From positions 1,054,001-1,118,000 of the forward strand of contig CBDCUC010000040.1 in assembly GCA_965222485.1 (NCBI GenBank): DNA of 64,000 nt. The letters are read 5' to 3'. Shown in pieces: positions 26,779 to 36,093 of this stretch (positions within the stretch are counted from its first letter, which is position 1; every line of letters begins with the position of its first letter). The notes below the pieces were generated by a model. It made no database searches and had not been told where the DNA came from. It worked only from the letters and a program-made list of their open reading frames with translations. This DNA is from CBDCUC01 sp965222485 (GTDB taxonomy: Bacteria > Pseudomonadota > Alphaproteobacteria > Rhizobiales > Hyphomicrobiaceae). The translations under genes were made by a program, and so were the position numbers.

Positions 26779-28185
26779 ATGGCTGAAGCTTACGATCTTA
26801 TTGTTATTGGTACGGGTCCTGGCGGATATGTGTGCGCCATTCGTGCGAGTCAGCTTGGTCTCAAGGTCGCGGTCGTGGAGAAGCGTGCAAGTCACGGCGG
26901 CACGTGCCTAAACGTCGGGTGCATTCCATCCAAGGCGCTCCTTCACGCCTCTGAGCTATTCGAGGAAGCGAGCCATGGTTTCGTGACCATGGGGATCGGT
27001 GTGAAGCCGAAGCTCGACCTTGGGCAAATGCTTAAATTCAAGGATGAAGGTGTGAAGGGCAACACTCAAGGTGTGGCCTTTCTCTTGAAGAAGAACAAGA
27101 TTGATGCAGTGCATGGAACAGCGAGAATTCTCGCTGCAGGGCAAGTGGAAGTGACAAAAGAAGACGGCGAGCAGGTCGTGCTTGAGGCTTCTTCCATTGT
27201 TGTCGCGACGGGTTCGGACGTTGCGCCGCTCAAAGGCATCGAGATCGATGAGAAGCGCGTGGTATCCTCGACCGGCGCGTTGGAGCTGTCAAAGGTGCCC
27301 GAACGACTTGTTGTCGTTGGAGCGGGTGTGATTGGACTAGAGCTGGGTTCGGTCTGGCGACGGCTGGGGTCGCAAGTGACTGTTGTGGAGTTTCTCGATC
27401 GAATCCTGCCGGGGATGGATAATGACCTTGCCAAGAATTTCGAACGCATGCTTGCCAAGCAGGGCATAGAATTCAAGCTGTCTTCAAAGGTGAGTGCGGT
27501 TGAGCGAAACGGCAAAGAGTGTGTTGTGACGGTTGAGCCTTCAAAGGGTGAGGGCAGCTCGGAGACGCTATCTGCGGATGCCGTTCTTGTCGCTATTGGG
27601 CGTGTGCCCTACACGGCAGGGCTCGGTCTTGATGAGGTTGGCGTCGAATGCGATCCGCGCGGCTGCATCAAGGTTGATCATGGGTATCAAACGAGCGTGC
27701 CAGGCATTTATGCGATTGGCGATGTCATTACGGGGCCGATGCTGGCGCACAAGGCGGAGGATGAAGGTGTTGCGATCGCCGAAATTCTCGTCGGCCAATC
27801 CGGACACGTGAATTACGATGTCATTCCGAATGTCATCTACACGTTCCCTGAAGTTGCAAGCGTGGGCAAGACGGAAGAAGACCTGAAGGAAGCTGGTATT
27901 TCCTATTCCGTAGGCAAGTTTCCGTTTCTTGCGAACGGTCGCGCGAAGGTCAACAGAACGACGGATGGTTTTGTGAAAGTCCTGGCAGACTCGACGACCG
28001 ACCGAATCCTAGGGGTCCACATGATCGGAGCGAACGCGGGAGAAATGATAGCGGAAGCGTGTGTGATCATGGAGTTCGGCGGGTCGGCGGAAGATTTAGC
28101 GCGCACCTGTCACGCACACCCGACGCTGAGCGAGGCCGTCAAGGAAGCGGCGTTATCGGTGGCAGGTAGAGCTTTGCATATGTGA
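26779..28185 (+). CDS. lpdA: Dihydrolipoyl dehydrogenase (E3)
   Basis: FAD enzyme that reoxidises the lipoyl arm of the E2 subunit with NAD. From ATG 26779 (MAEAYDLIVIGTGPGGY) the product is 468 residues, with a GAGAGGGAAG ribosome binding site just before it; the frame extends to 26743 but those residues are atypical. The redox disulphide is GGTCLNVGCIPSK (C43, C48), the NAD site is VVVGAGVIGLELG, and the C-terminal active His-Glu pair is in CHAHPTLSEA. It ends the sucA-sucB-lpd group. Confidence 0.97.
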   Translation: MAEAYDLIVIGTGPGGYVCAIRASQLGLKVAVVEKRASHGGTCLNVGCIPSKALLHASELFEEASHGFVTMGIGVKPKLDLGQMLKFKDEGVKGNTQGVAFLLKKNKIDAVHGTARILAAGQVEVTKEDGEQVVLEASSIVVATGSDVAPLKGIEIDEKRVVSSTGALELSKVPERLVVVGAGVIGLELGSVWRRLGSQVTVVEFLDRILPGMDNDLAKNFERMLAKQGIEFKLSSKVSAVERNGKECVVTVEPSKGEGSSETLSADAVLVAIGRVPYTAGLGLDEVGVECDPRGCIKVDHGYQTSVPGIYAIGDVITGPMLAHKAEDEGVAIAEILVGQSGHVNYDVIPNVIYTFPEVASVGKTEEDLKEAGISYSVGKFPFLANGRAKVNRTTDGFVKVLADSTTDRILGVHMIGANAGEMIAEACVIMEFGGSAEDLARTCHAHPTLSEAVKEAALSVAGRALHM

Positions 28186-28267
28186 CGCGGAAGCACTTTT
28201 TGACTTTGGTTCGTGCCGTGCAAATTGGCCCTGGCGTGGCCCAGCGACGAATCCGCCGATGTCCAGT

Positions 28268-28663
28268 TCAGTGGTTCTCGAAGGCGCCGCAAGTTGTGCT
28301 CTGGCTGTCTTCCGTACTTTCTCTGCGGCTGGAGTGCGCAACAGTACGCAGTTTGCGTAAGTGATTGCACGTAAAGCCCGGGTCATCGATCTCGAACAGC
28401 TCACATAATTCATTGCGCATTTGATGATAGGTGGCGTTCGAGTGGTCGGGAACAGCGCTCAGGAATTCTCGGTCAGAGCAGCAAGCCGCAAAAGCGAACG
28501 GCTGAGCTCTCGTGCGCAGTCCCAATTCTGCTGCCGCGCGGTGAACCTGACCGTTGGTATAGGTGTCGTGGCCACCAAACATGCGCGCCAGCTGATCAGG
28601 CAAAATACCAACGATGGGCGCGAGCCTGCGCCTCCTCCAATACCTGTGCATCCGTGACAACAT
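28268..28663 (-). CDS. Small conserved hypothetical protein (DUF6559-like)
   Basis: A 131-residue frame that looks genuine: a basic start (RMHRYWRRRRLAPI), then LPDQLARMFGGHDTYTNGQV, a Cys-containing FAACCSDREFL segment and a MRNELCELFEIDDPGF helix. The arrangement of a basic N-terminus, a Y-x-x-GQV motif and a YAM/FAACCS-type core resembles the short alphaproteobacterial proteins grouped as DUF6559, but this is from memory and not verified. The start may be ATG 28663 or ATG 28651. It is convergent with lpd. Function unknown. Confidence 0.5.
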   Translation of the reverse strand: MLSRMHRYWRRRRLAPIVGILPDQLARMFGGHDTYTNGQVHRAAAELGLRTRAQPFAFAACCSDREFLSAVPDHSNATYHQMRNELCELFEIDDPGFTCNHLRKLRTVAHSSRRESTEDSQSTTCGAFENH

Positions 28664-28746
28664 CGCCGCCTCTAGTCGAGCATCTGTTTGTGCCAGTAGA
28701 TATGGGAGCGAAGGCGACCGGGTTCAATCGATTGTTCACGTCTTGG

Positions 28747-29808
28747 TTATTCGATTGGTTCGAGCTCGTAACCGGCGTCCTGGAGCAGTGCCACAATTCC
28801 GCTGCTGCCGACAAGGTGAAGGGCGCCGACGGCAATAAACGAATTGCCCCGGGCTAAAAGTGAGAGCATCTGCGTTCGCATCTGTCGATTACGTTGGTCG
28901 ATAATCTCGTTCTGAAACGCATCAAAGGCGTTTTGGGGGATGCCCGCTTTGTCGGCGAGTGCCAGTTGAAATGGAATGACTGCGCCCATGCGCTTTTCGC
29001 GGTAGAGCTGCAAAACCGTTTCCATTAAATCGTTTGATCTATCAACGTAAGCCAGCCCAACTTTGAGCATGGCGATCTGCTGATCCTCCGGGACGGCGGA
29101 TAGTGCCTGCAACTGACTTTTTAACGTTTCCAGGCCGACGACCGGAATGCCGGCGCTTCGGGCAATGTTGGCGATCTTGCTGTCGACGACCGGTGCGCCT
29201 GAATTCACTTTTTTTCGTTCGCAATCGGACACAGCGATCATCATCGAGATGATCCATGGGCGGATCAATGGCGCCATGTTGGCAGGCATGCCGGCGCGAC
29301 GGATCACCTTCTCTACTTTTTTGAAGTTCTTTTTGTCCAGTATTTGATCGAGGCGTCGTCCATCCGACAGGACGATCAGGTCTGTCGACTCGGCGATTGC
29401 CTTGGCCGTTGCCGACGGCGAAATGTCGGCGACCTCCAGTGCAACCACCGCTGAACCTGTGATGATTTTTTGAACGCGGGTGGAAAAGTTCGTTACGCGT
29501 TCATCGGTCAGGTGGACTGTTCCGAACAAATAGGACGGTGCGGGCATGCCGTTTCCTGATATCCGCCACAGGAGTGCACCGTCGTTCTTCACTTCCTTCT
29601 CGGCTGCAATGATTGTCTCGTAGAGCGTCGGGTCAGTATTCTTGAACTCCTGCAGCATGTTGGTGCCGGAGCAGGCTGCCTTGGCTTGTTTTGCTTTTTG
29701 TTCGGCGAACGTTGGCGCGGGTGCGCATAGCAACAACGAAATCGCAAAAAGGGCTAGCGACCGTGACCATACGGAGCATCTTTCGCGGATTAGAGTGAGA
29801 AACACCAA
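28747..29808 (-). CDS. Exported TraB/GumN-family protein
   Basis: A 353-residue protein with an N-terminal signal peptide (about residues 17-35, SLALFAISLLLCAPAPTFA) and one TraB/GumN domain. The family's two histidine motifs are visible as YLFGTVHLTDERV and AVGALHLVGSSGIV near the ends of the domain, with a LEVADI segment between them. These proteins have a metalloprotease-like (Tiki-type) fold; the substrate is unknown. The start is non-ATG: TTG 29808 or GTG 29805, five and eight bases after an AAGGAG site. Divergent neighbours give no functional clue. Confidence 0.85.
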   Translation of the reverse strand: MVFLTLIRERCSVWSRSLALFAISLLLCAPAPTFAEQKAKQAKAACSGTNMLQEFKNTDPTLYETIIAAEKEVKNDGALLWRISGNGMPAPSYLFGTVHLTDERVTNFSTRVQKIITGSAVVALEVADISPSATAKAIAESTDLIVLSDGRRLDQILDKKNFKKVEKVIRRAGMPANMAPLIRPWIISMMIAVSDCERKKVNSGAPVVDSKIANIARSAGIPVVGLETLKSQLQALSAVPEDQQIAMLKVGLAYVDRSNDLMETVLQLYREKRMGAVIPFQLALADKAGIPQNAFDAFQNEIIDQRNRQMRTQMLSLLARGNSFIAVGALHLVGSSGIVALLQDAGYELEPIE

Positions 29809-29915
29809 TTATACTCCTTTACAGCCCGACCTTGCCAGTTCAGCGCATGGCGTCCGAACGGGGCAGTGTTTGACGACCGAATGGCTTGTCTGGGGAAAAA
29901 ACTGGTCCCGCCGTT

Positions 29916-30881
29916 TCAGTCACGCGGGTGGCAGGCGTCATAAACAGCGAGCAGCCTGTCACGGTCAACCTCAGTATAAACCTGTGTGGTCGATAGTGAG
30001 GCGTGACCGAGGAGTTCCTGTATCTGGCGCAGGTCCGCTCCGGCGGAAAGCAGGTGCGTCGCAAAGGAGTGGCGCAGCGCATGAGGGGTTGCTGTTTCAG
30101 GTAGACCGAGTTGGTCACGCAGCCGCTGCATCAATAACTGGATGATGCGTGGTGAGAGTGGACCGCCTTTTGCGCCCAAAAACAGGGGGCCCTCGGCCTC
30201 AAGCGGGAATGGGCACTCCTCGATGTAGCGAGCGACAGCCTCTTGAATGACAGGCAGTATTGGAACCATGCGTTCCTTTCCACCCTTGCCGGAGATTCTG
30301 ATGACATCGCGGCCGACAGTGGGCGCTTCGCGTCTGGTCAACCGCAGCGCTTCTGAGATGCGTAGTCCTGCGCCGTAAAGCAGGAGCAATACGGCGATGT
30401 CGCGCGACCCGATCCAATTGGATGTCTCAGTGGTGTTCGGTGCCACAAGCTTTGCTGCTTTTTCCACGTTTATGGGTTTGGGAAGCGAATGTGGAATTTT
30501 CGGCATTGCGACGCGTCGTACCGCCCGATTGTGCGCCACGTTTCGTGATTCAAGCCAGGTGAAGAACGAACGCAAAGCTGACATGGTTCGCGATAGCGAG
30601 CGTGATACTGCGCCTGTACTTCGGCGCGAAGCCATGAAGGAGCGAAAGACTTTGATGTCGAGCCGGTTTAGGTCGGCGACGCAGGCCGGGCGTTGCAAGT
30701 ATTCCGACAGAAAGTCGAGAAACTGGCGTAGATCGCGCTCGTAGGCATTGATTGTGTTCGCAGAGGCTGCGCGTTCATGCTCCATATACAACAGCCAATC
30801 TTGCGCGGCCGCCACTAGGTCATCACCTAGAGGCAATTCCAACGCATGTGGATTTCGGCGTCTTTGTTTTGACGCGGTCAT
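29916..30881 (-). CDS. xerC: Tyrosine recombinase XerC
   Basis: Site-specific recombinase that resolves chromosome dimers at dif together with XerD. The 321-residue protein has an N-terminal SAM-like domain (about 25-115) and the catalytic set R174 (RISEAL), K202, H267 and R270 (HALRHSFATH), H293 (LLGHAS) and Y302 (TQVYTEV). Length and motifs are those of housekeeping XerC rather than an element integrase, and no attachment site or mobile gene is nearby. ATG 30881 is the start. Confidence 0.92.
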   Translation of the reverse strand: MTASKQRRRNPHALELPLGDDLVAAAQDWLLYMEHERAASANTINAYERDLRQFLDFLSEYLQRPACVADLNRLDIKVFRSFMASRRSTGAVSRSLSRTMSALRSFFTWLESRNVAHNRAVRRVAMPKIPHSLPKPINVEKAAKLVAPNTTETSNWIGSRDIAVLLLLYGAGLRISEALRLTRREAPTVGRDVIRISGKGGKERMVPILPVIQEAVARYIEECPFPLEAEGPLFLGAKGGPLSPRIIQLLMQRLRDQLGLPETATPHALRHSFATHLLSAGADLRQIQELLGHASLSTTQVYTEVDRDRLLAVYDACHPRD

Positions 30882-31105
30882 CGCGTGATTGGCTCGCTGT
30901 TTTGAATTCTGCTTGAAGCGGTTTCAGGCTGTTTGGTTCGAACGAATTAGCAACCATCCCGTGTGCCTGGTTAATGAAGTGTTAACATGATTTGCGGGCT
31001 TCGAGGATGATGGGGTTGAGTTCCGTGTTGCAGGTGTCGCTAATGGAAGCGCACAGACCGCCTAACGCTGGGGAAATGGCGAGTGATATAATCGTGCCAA
31101 GAGGG

Positions 31106-31567
31106 ATGAAGGTGCTGAAACTCCAAAGATTGAGTCTGGGGGCTCTTCTCGCATGCTCTGTGACCGTTTTTGCAGGCCCACTTGGAGGTTGCGGCACCGG
31201 TAATCAGCCCGGCGTCGAAATGGGCGGGGCATCGGCAAAGGCGTCTAAAGGTGCGGTCGAGACGGTGGAGTTGTCACCCCAGCAGCGCGGCGTTTTGACG
31301 GCAGGTGTCAAGCAAATGGCTGTGAATGATGGCCTGCCTGCTGATGGTACTGTTTTAGTCTCGAAGGCTTTTAAGGTTGGCGGGGCGGAAGGTGTGCATG
31401 TGTGCGGTAATTTGCAGTCCGCGGATAGCGCTGTGAGCGGTGCGCTGCCATTTTATGTCGAGTTGCGGGACGTGGCAGGTCAGGCGTTGGCGGAGCGCGG
31501 ACAGGTTGGCTCCGATGATAAGAAGCGAGCGAAAGTCACGTTCATGTGCCGCGATCGAATAGGCTAA
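31106..31567 (+). CDS. Small putative lipoprotein of unknown function
   Basis: From ATG 31106 a 153-residue protein with a basic start (MKVLKLQRLS), a hydrophobic segment and a lipobox-like LGGC at about residues 24-27, so it is probably lipidated in the periplasm. An in-frame ATG at 31076 is also possible. The mature part is short, with VELSPQQRGVLTAGVKQMAV and a beta-rich C-terminus ending in a Cys. I do not recognise the family. It is divergent from xerC. Confidence 0.6.
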   Translation: MKVLKLQRLSLGALLACSVTVFAGPLGGCGTGNQPGVEMGGASAKASKGAVETVELSPQQRGVLTAGVKQMAVNDGLPADGTVLVSKAFKVGGAEGVHVCGNLQSADSAVSGALPFYVELRDVAGQALAERGQVGSDDKKRAKVTFMCRDRIG

Positions 31568-31652
31568 TGCGCCAGGTTCCGGGCTGTGTAGTCCATATTC
31601 GTAGCTGCAGGGACGAGATACGAAAACACCTACGCAGGCACGATTGGGTGTC

Positions 31653-32855
31653 TTAGCGACGGCCCGCGCGATCAGACAACCAGCTTAGTGTCAGCCATTT
31701 TGACTTCGGCGTGCCCGATATCGACAGCAAGGACGACACGCTGCCAAATTGGTTGTTTGGGAAGTCGAAGTTAAGCTGCTTGGAGACCCGGTCGTTGGAA
31801 ACTACGACACCTGCTGCGATGGCGATAGTGGCTGCGAAGGCTGTCCATCTGAGACCATTAGAGCCACGGTGCCGCTGGATTGGCCGATGGACGGGCGGCA
31901 GAACCGCAATTGCGTTTGTTGAAGGATGTGATTTCGGCAACATGGCTGACATCGCGATGCGGTAATCGATGCGTTCGATTTCCGCCAGCAGTTCAGGATC
32001 GTTGTCCTTCGAAACGTCAGCGTCATCTTCAATTGCCGGCGTTTTGCAGATTTCACTCCAGTCGATGCGGGTACCAGTGTCCGTCTCACCGGCTGCATGG
32101 CTCGTCAGCTCTCCAAGAGACAAAAGACTTGCTTGTTCGATCCAGGAGTGGGTGGCGGGCAGCGTGCGGTCGGCCAGCAATGCGCTTATGCGCTTAACGT
32201 CGGCAGCCGAGAAAACGGCAATTTGCTCGTAGCGGGCGATACCTGCCTGATTGAGCGATTGTTCGATGTCGGCAGAGATGCCCTTGATCAAGGTGAGGTC
32301 ATCAGCGGGCTTTGCGAGCTCCTCGATTTCAACCGGCTCATCGATCTCGAATTCCGATGTGTGTTCATTGAATTCGGGCTCTGACCTGCAGGATGTCAGG
32401 CTTTCGTCTTCGATCGAAAGGTTGGCAAGTTTAAATTCCGCTACCACTGGAGCCGGGACGTGGTCGTCCAGCATCGCGTGATTTGAAGCGACGTCACTCG
32501 ATTCAATACAGTCGGCGTTGTCGCAGTCCTCAACAAAGTAGCCGACTTCGCTTAGCAAGACATCGACGTCGATGTCCTCATGGACTTCATCCTCGTCAAT
32601 GGGGTGGTTGTCGATCTCAGGCGACGGCCGCTCGTATGACCCGGTAATGCATGCGTGTTCGGCCGGAGCGTGCTCGTCTGCGTCAGCGTCCAATTCAGAC
32701 GGCATGCATTCGGCATTGTTGGCCGTAGCCTTGCAGATCTCTTCCACTTTTCGTCTTAGCGACCCAAGGCGGTCGTGCAGTTCGTCGATTTCGCCAAGAA
32801 CTTCGGCTAGGTCCACGTTCAGGTCTTCTGTTTTGGTGGCTACTAACGGCGACAT
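31653..32855 (-). CDS. Acidic protein with a helix-hairpin-helix-like domain and C-terminal membrane helix
   Basis: A 400-residue protein that starts MSPLVATKTEDLN with a short coiled-coil-like helix (about 15-45). Residues 50-180 are very acidic and probably disordered. At about 185-245, DDLTLIKGISADIEQSLNQ begins a helix-hairpin-helix-like domain of the type often seen in DUF4332-like regions. A single membrane helix follows at about 336-353 (WTAFAATIAIAAGVVV), then a short tail. HhH domains usually bind DNA non-specifically, so a membrane-linked DNA or protein adaptor is possible; this is inference. The gene stands alone. Confidence 0.75.
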   Translation of the reverse strand: MSPLVATKTEDLNVDLAEVLGEIDELHDRLGSLRRKVEEICKATANNAECMPSELDADADEHAPAEHACITGSYERPSPEIDNHPIDEDEVHEDIDVDVLLSEVGYFVEDCDNADCIESSDVASNHAMLDDHVPAPVVAEFKLANLSIEDESLTSCRSEPEFNEHTSEFEIDEPVEIEELAKPADDLTLIKGISADIEQSLNQAGIARYEQIAVFSAADVKRISALLADRTLPATHSWIEQASLLSLGELTSHAAGETDTGTRIDWSEICKTPAIEDDADVSKDNDPELLAEIERIDYRIAMSAMLPKSHPSTNAIAVLPPVHRPIQRHRGSNGLRWTAFAATIAIAAGVVVSNDRVSKQLNFDFPNNQFGSVSSLLSISGTPKSKWLTLSWLSDRAGRR

Positions 32856-33377
32856 TGCAACGCTTTTCCTTCGATTGGCTCGTCAAGCTGTTCTAGTGGG
32901 TAAAATCTAGCTGTGAGCAATTTTCCAGTTTGCTGTCCGGTGGGCCAGATGCGGTAGTTATCGCCTGCGTGACCCAAACCTCGTCGTATGTGATGACGGT
33001 CATAGTGCGCTCAGATGATTAACAAACTCTATTGTTTCGCTTCTATCTGATGCATAATTGGTCTGCGACTTTTCAAAAAAGCCTTTTTTGGGACTGTTGT
33101 TCCGCTTTGATTTACGAAAACCGCCACCAACTAAGGGCTGGAGCGATTCACTGCTTTTTAATGCTTGCGGATACGAGGCAATAAATCAGTATTTTTGTTT
33201 CTTTTATTTCTTTAATTAAAACGCCAAACGAACAGATGTTTGCAGGCGGTCAGCCTCACTGGCGGCTGCTAACTGGATTGGTTTCGCTGCTATGGAAGGA
33301 TAATGGCCACTGTCGTCATTATGATGTCCGGCCCTTGTTGGTGAAGGGCCGGACGTCATGAAATGGTAGGTGGTTTG
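32856..33377. other. A/T-rich intergenic region
   Basis: About 520 bp with no credible gene. It holds the likely promoter of the minus-strand gene ending at 31653, an A-tract hairpin near 33074 and the large inverted repeat at 33321-33359. Confidence 0.5.
33321..33359 (-). terminator. Terminator-like inverted repeat
   Basis: Arms of 16 nt (33321-33336 and 33344-33359) pair with one mismatch round a 7-nt loop. It lies 18 bp after the stop of the membrane protein gene at 33378-34658. The T run is weak, so termination is likely but not certain. Confidence 0.65.
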
Positions 33378-34658
33378 TTAAGCAACCCGATCCTGCTCGG
33401 GCGGGCGCGCAATCAGCCACATGGTAATAAACGCAATAATAGCGGCCAACGTTACAAGCGCGGCAATGACGGACCAGTGTGCTCCTGACCCGACGGTCCG
33501 AACGAGGAACGTGACGATCGTTTCATATTGCAGAAGAGCGACAATACCGGCTGCGGCACCAGAAATCTTTCCGAATATTTCCACTTCTTTGTCGCGACGG
33601 CGATAGAAGAAAAGAAGTATGAGCAACGTCCATACGCCAAACAAGAAACTCATCGTGGGAACAATTGCAGAAAAATTACCGTAGCCGAAATCCCCTACGA
33701 GAACCTCATTAGACAATAAGAATGCCTGGGACATCAGCGGGAAAAACAAGGTTGCGAAAGTCCCGATGAGAACGCCGATTTCAATTTTAAACAGAGAGGC
33801 GGCGTATTTTTGTTCAATAGTCCTGAAGCGGAATGTGAGCAGCAGGCATATTGCGACCAGTGTCAGGAGAAAGAAAACCTTGAAAGGCAGGAACAGGGCG
33901 TGGACAGCAGCGGTTAGAGACATTCTGGACGTTTCGGCGTCCCATAGAAGGATCTTTAAGGGCAGAAGTAGAGTGTGATCCATTTCGGGCGCTGGGTCGG
34001 CATTGCTGCCGTAATGCGCCGTGTGTACCGCTTTGACCAGACGTTCTTGCGCCTTACAACACTCTGCATCCGATTGAAGGGGCGGACTGGTTGTGTAGGG
34101 TGTGGAGGCAACGCAGAGGCGGTCTGGACCTGTTTGCGCCGATGCCGCAACCAAGCCGTCCAGACGACATTTGCGTACGAACACCTTTAGGTTTGACCGG
34201 GCTTGCGACACCTCTCGCAGGTTTTCAATTGCGCGCATCAGCGGTAAGCGCTCACACGGGCCGCTGGTGTCGGCGCAGCCGGCTGGCTCACCCTGATCGG
34301 CCAGAAGCACGGCCGGCGCAATCTCCCAAACAGGTTTGTTGCGGCCTTGCAGTATGCCGCAAGCGATGAGCCATGACGCGGCAAGTACCACTATGAATCC
34401 TAGCGTAAAGCGCAGCTTTCCGAATTTTACGTGGTGCCAGTAAATGTCAACAATGGCGCATGAGGGCAGATAAAACGCGACCAGTGCAATGATTGCGAAG
34501 GTGGCAAAGAAGATGAACAGGTGGCTGTCCATCGCCAGGAATTCGACCCAACGATTGTTGTCCCAGAACTCCCAGGCCAACGTTGCAGTCGTGGCAAGAA
34601 ACGAAAGCCCCAGAGCGACGAAAATGACAAATACGAACAGGCGAGACCCGAATGTCAT
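33378..34658 (-). CDS. Polytopic membrane protein of unknown function
   Basis: A 426-residue protein with about eight predicted membrane helices: three in the first 110 residues, then a long loop (about 115-230) with several Cys (CADTSGPC, CRLDGL, ECCKAQ), then four or five more helices. The loop probably faces the periplasm and may be disulphide bonded. ATG 34658 has a GAGGGAG ribosome binding site. No transporter or enzyme motif was recognised. Neighbours on both sides are unrelated. Confidence 0.75.
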   Translation of the reverse strand: MTFGSRLFVFVIFVALGLSFLATTATLAWEFWDNNRWVEFLAMDSHLFIFFATFAIIALVAFYLPSCAIVDIYWHHVKFGKLRFTLGFIVVLAASWLIACGILQGRNKPVWEIAPAVLLADQGEPAGCADTSGPCERLPLMRAIENLREVSQARSNLKVFVRKCRLDGLVAASAQTGPDRLCVASTPYTTSPPLQSDAECCKAQERLVKAVHTAHYGSNADPAPEMDHTLLLPLKILLWDAETSRMSLTAAVHALFLPFKVFFLLTLVAICLLLTFRFRTIEQKYAASLFKIEIGVLIGTFATLFFPLMSQAFLLSNEVLVGDFGYGNFSAIVPTMSFLFGVWTLLILLFFYRRRDKEVEIFGKISGAAAGIVALLQYETIVTFLVRTVGSGAHWSVIAALVTLAAIIAFITMWLIARPPEQDRVA

Positions 34659-34839
34659 TTATGCTCCCTCCCCCAAAACACTACGATACCGGTAAGCACA
34701 GAATGGCCCAGGCAACTCAACACACAACGGCGGCAGGGTCAAAGCGGTTTTGCATGGTGCGTGCGAGTATCAGAGACGTGACGACGCTTGTGCAACAGGC
34801 GTGATAAGCTTTGCGCTGCAACAGCGTGAGGAGCGAAGT

Positions 34840-35691
34840 ATGAGCGAGACGAAGACAGTGGTGATCACCGGTGGTAACTCTGGGATTGGTTTTCGTACGG
34901 CTCAGGAATTGGGGCAGAAGGGTTGGCGCGTGGTCATCACGGGCCGGAGCCAGGAACGCTTGCAGTCGGCGGCGGAGACCTTGCGGGCTGAGGATTGCCA
35001 GGACGTCTCGGCGCTCGTCGGTGATTTTGCCTCTCTTTCCTCAGTGCGTGGCCTCGCGCAGCAGCTGGAGCAGGAACCGCGCATCGACGTGCTTCTTAAC
35101 AATGCGGGAGTGTCGCTTTCGCATCGGCAGGTTTCGAAAGACGGGAACGAAATGATGCTGCAGGTCAATCATCTGGCAACGTTCCTGCTGACCAACCTTT
35201 TGCTCGATAAGCTCAAGGCCAGCGCTCCGTCGCGAATTATCAACTTGAGCTCGCGATTGCATCGACGCGCGCGATCGTATGGATTTGACGATTTCCAGTT
35301 CGAGAAGTCATACGGAACGTTTCTGGCATATGCGCGTACAAAGCTATATTCGGTGATGTTTGCGAAGGAACTGGCGCGGCGGCTTGCCGGTAGCGGGGTC
35401 ACGGCGAATGCCATACACCCCGGCGAAATAGCAACAAGCATTGGCCGAGATGGGGACTTTACGGGGTGGAAGTCGTTTGCCTGGCCCATCGTTCAGGCGT
35501 TGCTCATGAGTGGCGAGGAAGACGCGGCGCGCGTACCGGTGTTTGCTGCCACTGATCCAGCTCTTGCGAAGCTGTCGGGTCGATATTTCGGTAAGGGGCT
35601 AACGGAGGAAAGCGTCAATCCGCTGGCGGAAAACGAGGCGGCGGCCAAGCGTCTCTGGGCTAAGAGTGAGGCGCTCGTCGGCCTGGCCTGA
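34840..35691 (+). CDS. Short-chain dehydrogenase/reductase (retinol dehydrogenase-like)
   Basis: A 283-residue Rossmann-fold oxidoreductase. The cofactor motif is TGGNSGIG, NNAG follows, the catalytic Ser is in NLSSRLHRRA and the Tyr-x3-Lys pair in YARTKLY. The spacing and the FDDFQFEKSYGTFLAY stretch before the Tyr are like the retinol dehydrogenase/WW-domain oxidoreductase group. ATG 34840 is chosen over 34750 because MSETKTVVITGG is the normal start and GAGGAGCG precedes it. Substrate unknown. Confidence 0.85.
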   Translation: MSETKTVVITGGNSGIGFRTAQELGQKGWRVVITGRSQERLQSAAETLRAEDCQDVSALVGDFASLSSVRGLAQQLEQEPRIDVLLNNAGVSLSHRQVSKDGNEMMLQVNHLATFLLTNLLLDKLKASAPSRIINLSSRLHRRARSYGFDDFQFEKSYGTFLAYARTKLYSVMFAKELARRLAGSGVTANAIHPGEIATSIGRDGDFTGWKSFAWPIVQALLMSGEEDAARVPVFAATDPALAKLSGRYFGKGLTEESVNPLAENEAAAKRLWAKSEALVGLA

Positions 35692-36093
35692 ACGTGGCCG
35701 GCTTGGCAACAATATGCGTCGTTGGCGCGAGGTTCTGTCATCAAAGCATTGTGGCTTATGCGCGTCATGCAGGGCACGAAAATGCCCTTGTGGATTGACA
35801 TAATGGGCTTTCGGCGGCAATTGGCTCGGCCGGGAACGGAGCCATAATGGGGCCCGGAACAGTCTCGACGCCGATGATTTTGGAGGGGTCGGCGATTTTT
35901 CGAAATTCTGCAAGAATTGCGTAATTTCTAGAAAAAATGCATTTTGGATGTCCAAAATCTGCTAAATTCGTAGCAATTACGCCACTTTCTCAAAAATCAA
36001 TGACCGTAAAAACAAAATGCCTATTGATTTCAAAGGCGAAGCATTTCCAATGTATTTTTACCTTCAACTCTGGTCGAAATAGGAACTAAGGCA
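35692..36093. other. Intergenic region with dense inverted repeats upstream of the HU gene
   Basis: About 400 bp, A/T-rich in its right half. Two almost concentric inverted repeats lie at 35919-35982, and a shorter one (AATTCT/AGAATT) just before them. It should contain the HU promoter; no gene was recognised. Confidence 0.5.

Noticed and set aside
29916..30881. XerC as an integrase of a mobile element
   Set aside because: Length and motifs are those of housekeeping XerC and no attachment repeats, tRNA target or phage genes flank it.
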